Shown here: piece by piece, positions 1 through 6,942 of the stretch
How the letters are laid out: every line of letters begins with the position of its first letter
Numbering within the stretch: position 1 is the stretch's first letter
Assembly: GCA_009926195.1 (NCBI GenBank)
Contig: RFPK01000098.1
Coordinates: 1 to 7,440 of the forward strand
Direction: 5' to 3'
Length of the DNA: 7,440 nucleotides
Origin: Synechococcaceae bacterium WB4_1_0192
GTDB lineage: Bacteria; Cyanobacteriota; Cyanobacteriia; PCC-6307; Cyanobiaceae
Notes under the pieces: generated by a model
Seen by the model: the letters and a program-made list of their open reading frames with translations, nothing else
Database searches by the model: none
Told to the model about the DNA's origin: nothing
Program-made: the position numbers and the translations under genes

Positions 1-106
1 AGCGCCGGGCCTGCTCCTGGCTGGCGATCAGCAGATCCCAGGCGGCATCGCTGAAACGCTCCGGTTCGGCGGTGAGGCTGGGGCGGGCATCGATCTCGGC
101 CGGCAT
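1..106 (-). CDS. Clp/AAA+ ATPase (ClpB-like), N-terminal fragment cut by window edge
   Basis: Only the first 35 codons are inside the window; the gene continues past position 1. The visible protein starts MPAEIDARPSLTAEPERFSD and goes on AAWDLLIASQEQARR. The pattern 'P-E-x-F-(S/T)-x-x-A-W-x-x-(L/I)-x-A-(S/A)-Q-x-x-A' is how the Clp N-domain begins in cyanobacterial ClpB paralogues, just before the usual 'EHLL' motif, which would lie outside. Such proteins are hexameric AAA+ disaggregases or unfoldases of the cytosol. ATG at 106-104 is taken as the start; a GTG directly before it (109-107) is an equally good in-frame alternative. The gloA stop (113-111) is 1 to 4 nt upstream, so the two genes are almost certainly cotranscribed and probably translationally coupled. 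The call rests on one short motif; ClpB versus ClpC/ClpA cannot be decided here. Confidence 0.62.
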   Translation of the reverse strand, partial: MPAEIDARPSLTAEPERFSDAAWDLLIASQEQARR

Positions 107-110
107 CACG

Positions 111-512
111 TCAGACCGCCTCGGAGCGGGAACTCAGGTCAATCAGTTCCACCTTGTAGCCATCGGGGTCCTCCACGAAGGCGATCACGGTGGTGCCGTT
201 CTTCATCGGCCCCGGCTCACGCACCACGTTGCCACCCTTGGCGCGGATCGCCTCGCACACGCCGTGGATGTCCTCCACCCCGAGGGCGATATGGCCGTAG
301 CCGGTGCCGAGGTCGTAGTGATCGGTGTCCCAGTTGTGGGTCAGTTCCAGCACGGTGTGATCGCGCTCCTCGCCATAGCCCACGAAGGCGAGGGTGAAGC
401 GGCCGCCCGGATAATCGCGGCGACGCAGCAGCCGCATGCCCAGCACGTCGGTATAGAAGGAGATCGAACGCTCCAGGTCGCCGACCCGCAGCATGGTGTG
501 AAGCAGACGCAT
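111..512 (-). CDS. gloA: Lactoylglutathione lyase (glyoxalase I)
   Basis: Glyoxalase I converts the hemithioacetal of methylglyoxal and glutathione to S-lactoylglutathione in the cytosol, the first step of methylglyoxal detoxification. The 133-residue protein has the two beta-alpha-beta-beta-beta modules of the vicinal oxygen chelate fold. All four metal ligands sit at the same numbers as in E. coli GloA: His5, Glu56, His74 and Glu122. Other family signatures are 'FYTDVLGM' (19-26), 'LELTHNW' (55-61), 'GYGHIAL' (71-77) and 'EDPDGYKVELI' (114-124). The short form lacking the extra loops of the Zn enzymes suggests a Ni/Co-type enzyme (family inference). The ATG at 512-510 is chosen because it gives MRLLHTMLRVGDL, the standard family start; the frame stays open 25 codons further but that extension has no family character. 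The gene is divergent from eno, a sensible pairing because methylglyoxal arises from glycolytic triose phosphates. Confidence 0.96.
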   Translation of the reverse strand: MRLLHTMLRVGDLERSISFYTDVLGMRLLRRRDYPGGRFTLAFVGYGEERDHTVLELTHNWDTDHYDLGTGYGHIALGVEDIHGVCEAIRAKGGNVVREPGPMKNGTTVIAFVEDPDGYKVELIDLSSRSEAV

Positions 513-557
513 GGCGGTGCCGAGCCCGTGCCGCCGCATTCTGACCAGAAACCCCCA

Positions 558-595
558 GGTGACAGCGAAGCCGGCGTTCGGTGCCAACGGTCACC
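558..595. promoter_or_regulatory. Dyad GGTGAC-N26-GTCACC between divergent gloA and eno
   Basis: Perfect 6-bp inverted arms lie at 558-563 (GGTGAC) and 590-595 (GTCACC). The half-site starts are 32 bp apart, close to three helical turns, inside the 148-bp divergent spacer. The spacing suits a looped or dimeric regulator better than a tight hairpin. A weak -10-like TAGGAT for eno lies at 619-624, but no convincing -35 precedes it. This is only a candidate operator: 6-bp arms can occur by chance in GC-rich DNA. Confidence 0.2.
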
Positions 596-660
596 AAGGG
601 GGCGGCGGGGGCGACCCATAGGATCCCTGCCAAGGACAACCGCTACGCGCCAAGGCCGCC

Positions 661-1953
<1,293 letters not shown>

Positions 1954-1977
1954 AGCCGCAACCACAGAGCCACCCGC

Positions 1978-3027
1978 TCAGCGCCGGAACTCGCCGCCGC
2001 TCCAGCGGTTGCAGTAGGCCCTGGCCTCCGGGGTGAGGTGACGAACACCGGCCAGGCGGGTGCGCCCCAACAGCGCACCCGTGCCGCGACCACTGCCGAG
2101 ATCCACGCGCAGCTCCGATCCTGTGGGGCTGACGTCCTTGCCACTGCCGTGGAAGAGGAGGGCCCCTTCCAGATTGGCGCCCTCGAGATTGGCACCGTTG
2201 AGGTTGACGGCAGCCAGGTTGGCGCCCCGTAGATCCGCCCCGCGCAGGTCGGCACCGCTGAGATCGGCGCCATTGAAATCGACACCGCGCAGATCGGTGT
2301 AGGCCAGGTTCACCCCCACCAGCAGCTGGCGCAGCTGCACCACGGGGACACCGTTCAGGCGGTCAGAGAGGTAACCGCCCTGGCCGTCGAGCATGGGCCG
2401 GCCGACGCGCTGATCGCGCTGCAACGGCGTCAGCAGGCTGGCGTGCGAGAGAAAGCGCAGCACCCGAGCGCAACCGGTGGGATCCACACCGCCGATCAGG
2501 GCCGAGAGGCGCCCTTCCGCCAACATCCGCTCCAGGGGCCAGTCCTCAAGGAAGCCATCGCCGTCGCTCACCATCTCGGAGATGCCCTGGATGAAGTTGT
2601 CGACGAGCTGGGCCTGCGTGATCAGGTTGAGCTCCTTGATGATCACCCGCTCGATCGAAAACTGCCGCAACGTCACCACCAGCGCCAGGGCGGCGATCGC
2701 GATCTGCGAGAGATCGCTCAACAGCGTTTGCTGTGCCACCAACCAACGTGGCAGGGACAGGGCCCAGCCCGCGCCGAAGCCACTGCTACCGATCAGCACC
2801 GCCCCGGCCGCGAGGGCCAGCAGAACGACCAGCCAGCGCGGCAACCGCGGCTGCTGCAACCAGGCCCGCATCACCGCCAGGCCATCGAGATCAAGCAGCA
2901 ACGCCGCCTGCACGAGGGTGGCGCATGCCGCGGCCGCCGCCGCCATGGGCCAGTGCAGGATCAGGAAGATCAGGGCGGTCAGGGCCGCAAGCAGCAGGCG
3001 GTGCTGCGCCGTGAGCGATCCAGGCAT
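1978..3027 (-). CDS. Membrane-anchored pentapeptide-repeat protein
   Basis: This is a 349-residue protein of unknown function. The N-terminal half is hydrophobic, with likely membrane spans near residues 10-25, 27-46, 64-86 and 105-122. A charged middle region (about 123-235, including 'RQFSIERVIIKELNLITQAQ') has no family I recognise. Residues 239-293 form eleven unbroken pentapeptides of the A(D/N)LxG type, for example ADLSG, ADLRG, ANLEG, which should fold into a short right-handed beta helix. A Gly/Ser-rich tail follows and ends in 'LTPEARAYCNRWSGG'. The ATG at 3027-3025 overlaps the stop of the upstream gene by one base (TGATG), so it is preferred over an in-frame start 24 codons further upstream that would run into that gene. 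Pentapeptide domains are common in cyanobacteria and act as protein-binding scaffolds; the partner is unknown. It is the last gene of the ABC1-kinase operon and converges on eno. No terminator is visible. Confidence 0.9.
   Translation of the reverse strand: MPGSLTAQHRLLLAALTALIFLILHWPMAAAAAACATLVQAALLLDLDGLAVMRAWLQQPRLPRWLVVLLALAAGAVLIGSSGFGAGWALSLPRWLVAQQTLLSDLSQIAIAALALVVTLRQFSIERVIIKELNLITQAQLVDNFIQGISEMVSDGDGFLEDWPLERMLAEGRLSALIGGVDPTGCARVLRFLSHASLLTPLQRDQRVGRPMLDGQGGYLSDRLNGVPVVQLRQLLVGVNLAYTDLRGVDFNGADLSGADLRGADLRGANLAAVNLNGANLEGANLEGALLFHGSGKDVSPTGSELRVDLGSGRGTGALLGRTRLAGVRHLTPEARAYCNRWSGGEFRR
2693..2700. repeat. HIP1 octamer GCGATCGC
   Basis: GCGATCGC is the core of the highly iterated palindrome common in many cyanobacterial genomes. 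This copy lies inside the pentapeptide-protein gene. Only two exact copies were found by eye in the window (the other at 6668-6675). That fits a cyanobacterial origin but is not strong proof, because GC-rich DNA yields the octamer by chance. Confidence 0.5.
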
Positions 3028-3359
3028 CAGGACGGGCTGACGACGTCGGTCGACTGGCGCATCAGGCGGATCAGGCCATAGGCGGAGGTGAGGCACCACA
3101 CACCCTCCATCAGGATGAATCCGTATTCGCGGTTGAGCGTGGCCACGATCGTCATCAACAGCGAGCCGATCACATTGGCCAGCTGATAGGGATAACTGGC
3201 GCTGTCGAGGCGTCCGAGCTGCATCAGGGCATAGGCCAGGAGCTGCATGACCGCCCCCAGCAAAGACACAAGCTGCACGGGATCGACCGGCGTGATCAAC
3301 GACAGGGACGCGATCATCTCGACGGGTGAGGCCACCAGAGAGGCCATCAGCGAGGTCAT
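3027..3359 (-). CDS. Small three-span membrane protein, CBU_0592-like
   Basis: A 110-residue integral membrane protein. Likely spans are 27-47 ('PVQLVSLLGAVMQLLAYALM'), 58-76 and 80-99. The pattern 'LLAYALMQLGRLDS…YQLANVIGSLL…E(G)VWCLTSAYGL' resembles the CBU_0592-type small membrane family: a span ending in 'GR', then 'YQLxNxxGS', then a conserved Glu-x-x-Trp before 'YGL'. That family match is from memory and the function of the family is not known to me. The ATG at 3359 lies 11 nt after the ABC1-kinase stop; Met5 and Met15 are possible later starts and none has a clear Shine-Dalgarno. Its TGA overlaps the ATG of the pentapeptide gene by one base, so the two products are probably made in linked amounts and may form a membrane complex. 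Confidence 0.85.
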   Translation of the reverse strand: MTSLMASLVASPVEMIASLSLITPVDPVQLVSLLGAVMQLLAYALMQLGRLDSASYPYQLANVIGSLLMTIVATLNREYGFILMEGVWCLTSAYGLIRLMRQSTDVVSPS

Positions 3360-3370
3360 CGAAACTGCGC

Positions 3371-5041
3371 TCAGGATTTCACCTGCATTGTTTCGAGGCG
3401 GGCATCACGTCGCAAGCGGGCCTGCAGCTTCAGCCAGCTGAGACCCACCGGCAGACCACACAGCAGCGGCACCGCCGTCAGCGCCGGCCGGGCACTGGCA
3501 GCCAGCAGGGCCGCAGCCACCGCCAGGGCACCCAGCAGCACCGACTGCCCCGCCGTCTGCTGGCTCAAGGCCAGACGCCGCAGCAGCCGATCGGTTTCAC
3601 CGGCGCGGATCTGCACCTGCAGATCGCCCTGCTCGATGCGGGAGAGGCTCTCCTCCAGGCGCTGGGGCAGGCCCAGCGCCCGGCTGCCCACCTCCACCGC
3701 CTGGCGGCCGAGCTGATTGAAGAGGTCGCTGGGACCGGTGCCGGAGGCGCTCATCAGCGGCAGCAGATAGGGGCGGGCGATGGCCATGAGGCTAAAGCCG
3801 GGATCGAGGCTGCGGCCCACCCCCTCGAAGGTGGAGAGGGCCCGCATCACGAAGATCAGCTCAGGCGGCAACCGGAACGGCTGGCCGTACACCAGCGCAT
3901 AGAGATCGCCCGACAGCTTCTCGAGCACGTTGGCGCTGAATGGTGGCGTGAGCGCCTCCTGCAGCATCAGCCGCACCAGCCGCCGGACCGGTCCTGGGTC
4001 GATACCGGTGGCGATCACGCCAGCGGCCTGCAGCTCCTGCACCAGGGCGCCGGCATCACGGGCGGCGGCGGCGGTCACCATCCGGCCCAGGCGGCTGCGC
4101 AGCCGCTGGGAGAGGGTGCCCATCATGCCGAAGTCGTAGTAGATCAGCGCACCATCGCGGGCGACTGCCAGGTTGCCGGGATGGGGATCGGCGTGGAAGA
4201 AGCCGAAACGCACCAGCTGCTGGAGGTAGCTGGCAGCCCCCTTCTCCGCCACCGCCGCCGGATCGATGCCCGCCTCCAGCAGGGCGGCGCGATCGTTGAT
4301 CTTGATGCCGGGCACATAGTCGAGACAGAGCACGCGGCGGCTGCTCAGCTCCCACACCACCGCCGGGATGCGGATCGAGGGATCATCGAGGAACTGCTGG
4401 CGGAAGCGGGCGGCGTGCTCGGCCTCGAGGCGGAAATCGAGCTCGCGCAACAGCACATGGCGGCACTCCTGGGCAATCGAGACCCAGTCGCGGCCCAGCC
4501 CCCAGCGCGGATGACGCTGCAGCGCTGCCGCCACCTGCTGCATCACCTCCAGATCGAGGCGGAACAGGCGCTCCAGTCCGGGCCGCTGGATCTTGAACAC
4601 CACCTGCCGGCCGCTGCGCAGACTGGCGCGATGCACCTGGGCCAGGGAGGCGGCGCCGAGGGGCTCGGCCTCGATGTCGATGATCTCGGCGCAGCGCTCA
4701 CCGAGCTCCCGCTCCAGCAGCGCCTGGGCCGTGTCGAACGGGAAGGGGGGCACACTGTCCTGCAGGCGGGCCAGCTCCTCGACCCAGCAGCTGGGCAGCA
4801 CATCGGGGCGAGCCGAGAGCAGCTGGCCGAGCTTGATGAACGCCGAGCCGAGCTGCAACAGCTCAACGGTGAGCCAGCGGGCCCGGCGCCGCTGCCGGGC
4901 CTCGCGCCGTTCGGGGCTGAGGCCGCCGCGATAGGTCCAGGCGGAACCGTCCCACCAGAGCAGCAGCAGCAGTTGCAGCACGGTGCGCCAGATGCGCAGG
5001 GAGCGTCCCAGCGCACGCAGCGCCTGCATGAGGCGCTCCAT
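3371..5041 (-). CDS. ABC1 (UbiB/COQ8-type) atypical protein kinase
   Basis: A 556-residue member of the ABC1/ADCK/UbiB family, kinase-like ATPases that support isoprenoid quinone synthesis or handling at membranes. In plastids and cyanobacteria they are tied to plastoquinone and tocopherol metabolism. All hallmarks are present: the family-specific K-x-G-Q motif 'FIKLGQLLSARPDVLP' (Lys70, Gln73), the Ala-rich nucleotide loop 'PLGAASLAQVHRA' (127-139), the phosphate-binding Lys150 in 'VVFKIQRPG', Glu200 in 'LLRELDFRLEAEH', the catalytic loop 'HADPHPGN' (283-290) and the metal-binding 'DFG' (303-305). The enzyme therefore looks intact. Near the C-terminus one or two hydrophobic segments (about 495-535) probably anchor it in the membrane, as in other family members. 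The ATG at 5041-5039 shares a base with the stop of the upstream 111-codon gene (TGATG). The exact substrate cannot be read from the sequence, and cyanobacteria carry several paralogues. Confidence 0.95.
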   Translation of the reverse strand: MERLMQALRALGRSLRIWRTVLQLLLLLWWDGSAWTYRGGLSPERREARQRRRARWLTVELLQLGSAFIKLGQLLSARPDVLPSCWVEELARLQDSVPPFPFDTAQALLERELGERCAEIIDIEAEPLGAASLAQVHRASLRSGRQVVFKIQRPGLERLFRLDLEVMQQVAAALQRHPRWGLGRDWVSIAQECRHVLLRELDFRLEAEHAARFRQQFLDDPSIRIPAVVWELSSRRVLCLDYVPGIKINDRAALLEAGIDPAAVAEKGAASYLQQLVRFGFFHADPHPGNLAVARDGALIYYDFGMMGTLSQRLRSRLGRMVTAAAARDAGALVQELQAAGVIATGIDPGPVRRLVRLMLQEALTPPFSANVLEKLSGDLYALVYGQPFRLPPELIFVMRALSTFEGVGRSLDPGFSLMAIARPYLLPLMSASGTGPSDLFNQLGRQAVEVGSRALGLPQRLEESLSRIEQGDLQVQIRAGETDRLLRRLALSQQTAGQSVLLGALAVAAALLAASARPALTAVPLLCGLPVGLSWLKLQARLRRDARLETMQVKS

Positions 5042-5376
5042 CAGGCCTGCCCCTCAAGCAGTCGGGCCAGCCGGGCGACCCTGGCGCGCAGGTCATCGAC
5101 CTGCTGCTGAGGGTCGGCCTGCGGCGCCTCCCAGGCGGCTGCGTCAGGGGCGCCGCTGCTCACGCTGCTGCTGAACCCGCCATCGGCGTCGGGATGTTCC
5201 AGGCGCTGCGCTTCCAGCTCCACCTCCTCGCGGAACAGGTCCCACTCGCGGCGCAACCGCTCCGGCGCATCCTGGGCCAGAACGGCCAGGCCAGCGGCGG
5301 CTTCGGCCAGGCCGCTGCCAAGGCGGGCGCTGAGCCGGTTGAGGGCGGCCTGAACAAGGGTCTGGGGCGCGCTCAT
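5041..5376 (-). CDS. Small conserved-type protein with C-terminal coiled coil, coupled to ABC1 kinase
   Basis: A 111-residue soluble protein that I do not recognise. Residues 1-62 look helical and amphipathic, with an Ala-rich stretch followed by 'LRREWDLFREEVELEAQRLE'. Residues 63-88 are a Ser/Gly/Ala-rich linker. Residues 89-110 ('PQQQVDDLRARVARLARLLE') show a leucine/valine heptad spacing typical of a short coiled coil. There is no signal peptide or membrane span. Its TGA overlaps the kinase ATG by one base, so translation is very likely coupled and the protein could be a kinase partner or adaptor (inference from position only). It is judged real by this overlap, by its place in the operon and by the helical pattern, which differs from the Arg/Pro-rich noise of neighbouring frames. 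Confidence 0.8.
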   Translation of the reverse strand: MSAPQTLVQAALNRLSARLGSGLAEAAAGLAVLAQDAPERLRREWDLFREEVELEAQRLEHPDADGGFSSSVSSGAPDAAAWEAPQADPQQQVDDLRARVARLARLLEGQA

Positions 5377-5424
5377 GGCTGGCCGCGGCGGTGCTGGCGA
5401 AACTGTGGCAGATCGAAGTGGAGC

Positions 5425-5913
5425 TCAGCGGCCCGCAGGGGCGACAGGAGCCGGTGGGGGCGGCAGCGTCGGGGCAGGCGGTTGCTCGGCCGGAAGGGGA
5501 TCGAGGCCGGTGGCGTCGGGAGCGGGCTCGGCGGCGGCTGGATCCCCTCCTGGCGCGGACTCGGTGGTGGCCGCCGGCGCAGCGGCATCCGTCCCAGGCG
5601 GGGCTGCCGCGCCGGCGGCGGGCTGATCACCCTGGCGTTGCAGCTCCTGCAGCTCGAGATCACCGCGCAGCTCGGACTCGGCGGCGCCGTAGCGCAGGCG
5701 CAGGCCCTCCAGGCTGGTGCCGGGGAACACCTGCACATCGAAACCCTGGCCAAAGCGGATCCACTCGCCGATGTTCAGGCTCAGCAGACGCTGGGTGACG
5801 CCATAGGCCACGCCAAAACAGAGCCCCGCCAGCAGCGGACCGAGCCAGGCCGGTCGGCGCCGCGGCTGGGTGGGGGCAGCCTGTGCAGCACCGGCAGGGG
5901 CGACCTGGTTCAT
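5425..5913 (-). CDS. Single-span membrane protein with Pro/Ala-rich tail, unknown function
   Basis: A 162-residue protein. A short basic N-terminus ('QPRRRPAW', 16-23) precedes one membrane span (about 23-45), so by the positive-inside rule the rest should face the periplasm or thylakoid lumen. The first part after the span is ordered in character: 'NIGEWIRFGQGFDVQVFPGT' (47-66), then 'SLEGLRLRYGAAESELRGDL'. From about residue 96 to the end the chain is almost only Pro, Ala, Gly, Asp, Glu and Thr and is probably disordered, like a spacer through the cell wall or lumen. I do not recognise a family. ATG at 5913 is the first start in this frame. The spacer to hupE upstream is 67 nt and to the next gene 48 nt, so it may belong to the same transcription unit without tight coupling. 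The low-complexity tail is in frame with the rest, so no frameshift is apparent. Confidence 0.78.
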   Translation of the reverse strand: MNQVAPAGAAQAAPTQPRRRPAWLGPLLAGLCFGVAYGVTQRLLSLNIGEWIRFGQGFDVQVFPGTSLEGLRLRYGAAESELRGDLELQELQRQGDQPAAGAAAPPGTDAAAPAATTESAPGGDPAAAEPAPDATGLDPLPAEQPPAPTLPPPPAPVAPAGR

Positions 5914-5980
5914 GGCGGTGGCAACAGGCGCGTTGGGAGCCCCACAGGGCAGAGGAGGACGCTAACCGCGGTCGACGCCG

Positions 5981-6562
5981 TCAGGCCGCCAGGCCAAGAC
6001 CGAGCAGCAGCAGTCCGGCGGCGGTCCAGCGGCTGACGGCAACCGGCAGGCGGCGCAGCAGCAGGGTGGTGCCGCCGCACACGGCGACGGAACTGATCAG
6101 GGCCATCAGCCACCAGCCGACAGCACCGGTTGCGGGGGCCTCCAGACCATGCAGCAGGGCGTGCACCAGCACCGCCGCACTGGTGAGGGCGGCGCCGACG
6201 CGGGCGAGAGGGTCCGTCGACCCCGGGCGCCGCTGAGCCAGCAGGCCCCAGAGGCCGAGGGCAGCCACAGCCAGAGCCGCCAGCGATTCGAGCGCCGGCA
6301 GCTGCAGCCCGGCGGAGCCGAGCAGGCCACCGACCACGGCACCACCCAGGGCCCAGAGCAGCAGCCAGGGGCTGGAGACCGCCGCAGCCGCACCCACGGC
6401 GATCAGCAGCAGCAGGTGATCGATCCCCAGAAGCGGATGCAGCAGGCCCTCGGCGGCCGTCGCCGCGGCACTGCCATGGGCCAGAACAGGGGCCTGAAAC
6501 AGCGTTGCCGCCAGTGCAGTGGATGCTGTGGCGGCGATCAGCGTGGGGGCAAAACGTGACAT
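5981..6562 (-). CDS. hupE: HupE/UreJ-family metal transport protein
   Basis: HupE/UreJ proteins are polytopic membrane proteins that take up nickel (sometimes linked to cobalt) for hydrogenase, urease or Ni superoxide dismutase. The 193-residue product has a signal peptide (about 1-28) ending in 'VLA', which leaves His29 at or next to the mature N-terminus, as is usual in the family. The signature 'HPLLGIDHLLLLIAVG' (42-57) carries His42, Asp48 and His49. A second motif 'LESLAALAV' (91-99) and 'HALLHGLEAP' (134-143, with His134, His138 and Glu141) complete the family pattern. About six membrane spans are expected. The ATG at 6562 is used because it starts the signal peptide; the frame is open 30 codons further but that part is polar and Arg-rich. 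The metal cannot be decided from sequence; Ni is favoured because picocyanobacteria use Ni-SOD and urease. It is the first gene of the minus-strand block, with a structured leader upstream. Confidence 0.9.
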   Translation of the reverse strand: MSRFAPTLIAATASTALAATLFQAPVLAHGSAAATAAEGLLHPLLGIDHLLLLIAVGAAAAVSSPWLLLWALGGAVVGGLLGSAGLQLPALESLAALAVAALGLWGLLAQRRPGSTDPLARVGAALTSAAVLVHALLHGLEAPATGAVGWWLMALISSVAVCGGTTLLLRRLPVAVSRWTAAGLLLLGLGLAA

Positions 6563-6590
6563 GCGGGCGCGGTTGTTCTGGAGTGATTCA

Positions 6591-6617
6591 CGACGGCACC
6601 ATCGCGCCGGGCCGTCG
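6591..6617 (-). promoter_or_regulatory. Hairpin in the hupE leader
   Basis: CGACGGC (6591-6597) and GCCGTCG (6611-6617) form a perfect 7-bp GC-rich stem with a 13-nt loop, 29 nt upstream of the hupE start codon. On the hupE strand an overlapping alternative stem, GGCGC-GATG-GTGCC, competes for some of the same bases, so two mutually exclusive folds are possible. On the plus strand the stem is followed by a run of four T (6622-6625), so it could also serve as a weak terminator in that direction. A cobalamin-riboswitch B12 box was looked for and not found. Confidence 0.35.
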
Positions 6618-6650
6618 AGTCTTTTGTCAGGACTGGACAGCTTTCTGGTC

Positions 6651-6667
6651 AAGCAGGTTGAAGCAGG
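6651..6667. repeat. Direct repeat AAGCAGG-N3-AAGCAGG upstream of hupE
   Basis: AAGCAGG occurs at 6651-6657 and again at 6661-6667, a period of exactly 10 bp, one turn of the helix. On the hupE strand it reads CCTGCTT-CAA-CCTGCTT and runs straight into TTGACC (plus strand 6647-6652), which resembles a -35 element. No good -10 lies at the right distance. A pair of in-phase half sites beside a possible promoter element is a candidate regulator site; the function is inferred. Confidence 0.3.
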
Positions 6668-6675
6668 GCGATCGC
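6668..6675. repeat. HIP1 octamer GCGATCGC
   Basis: Second exact copy of the cyanobacterial HIP1 core, intergenic, directly abutting the direct repeat upstream of hupE. Confidence 0.5.
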
Positions 6676-6735
6676 GACTGAGGTCTCAGCCAATGCCGCC
6701 CTACGTGCCAGACCCGCCAGCCCATCCTGACCGGT

Positions 6736-6900
6736 TCAACGTCGCACGGACGGCGGCGCAGCCAATCCATGCTCCTCACGAGCCACAAGGACAACGGTAC
6801 CGAGGCCGATCAGCAGCGCCGGCAGAACGATCAACAGAGTCACCGCAAGACCCAACCGGGAACAAGAAGACGCGCCCAGCGTGGCCAGGCTGGTGAGCAA
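6736..6900 (-). CDS. Possible 54-residue single-span membrane peptide
   Basis: This short frame lies in the otherwise empty stretch between DUF5989 and hupE. From a TTG at 6900 it encodes 54 residues. A hydrophobic span at about 17-39 ('LGLAVTLLIVLPALLIGLG' and following) is followed by a charged tail 'REEHGLAAPPSVRR'. The frame is closed upstream by a TAG at 6921-6919, so it is not simply the end of DUF5989. There is no ATG and no clear ribosome site; GTG at residue 20 is the other possible start but would cut the span. A clean span with a charged C-terminal tail is unusual for a random frame here. It may be a true small membrane protein or the remnant of a larger gene. In many genomes an SGNH hydrolase with an N-terminal span follows DUF5989, but nothing of a hydrolase domain is seen. 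Confidence 0.3.
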   Translation of the reverse strand: MLTSLATLGASSCSRLGLAVTLLIVLPALLIGLGTVVLVAREEHGLAAPPSVRR

Positions 6901-6942
6901 GGCCCTGAGTCGATCTACCTATGAGCAGCAGGCGTGCGGCAA

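Noticed and set aside
42..57. Coordinates given for the HupE core-motif finding
   Set aside because: Those numbers are protein residues, not window bases; the DNA encoding the motif is at about 6439-6392 on the minus strand. Nothing is claimed about window bases 42-57 beyond the Clp fragment.
3326..5110. Plus-strand open frame of 594 codons opposite the ABC1 kinase
   Set aside because: Gln/His/Arg-rich low-complexity product, antisense to a kinase gene with all hallmark motifs intact; typical antisense artefact of high GC.
5913..5980. AGGAGG (5951-5959 region) as a ribosome binding site
   Set aside because: It lies on the plus strand, where no gene starts; on the coding minus strand it reads CCTCCT and cannot pair with 16S rRNA.
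5194..6036. Plus-strand open frame of 280 codons across three minus-strand genes
   Set aside because: Gly/Arg-rich noise without any motif; it crosses the gene boundaries of the coherent minus-strand genes.
6563..6735. Cobalamin riboswitch upstream of hupE
   Set aside because: No B12-box-like core (GCCACTG) and no matching conserved GGG/GGTG blocks were seen on the hupE strand.
6519..6896. Plus-strand frame of 125 codons in the hupE leader region
   Set aside because: Arg/Pro-rich polar sequence with no domain character; it begins inside hupE on the opposite strand and has no ribosome site.
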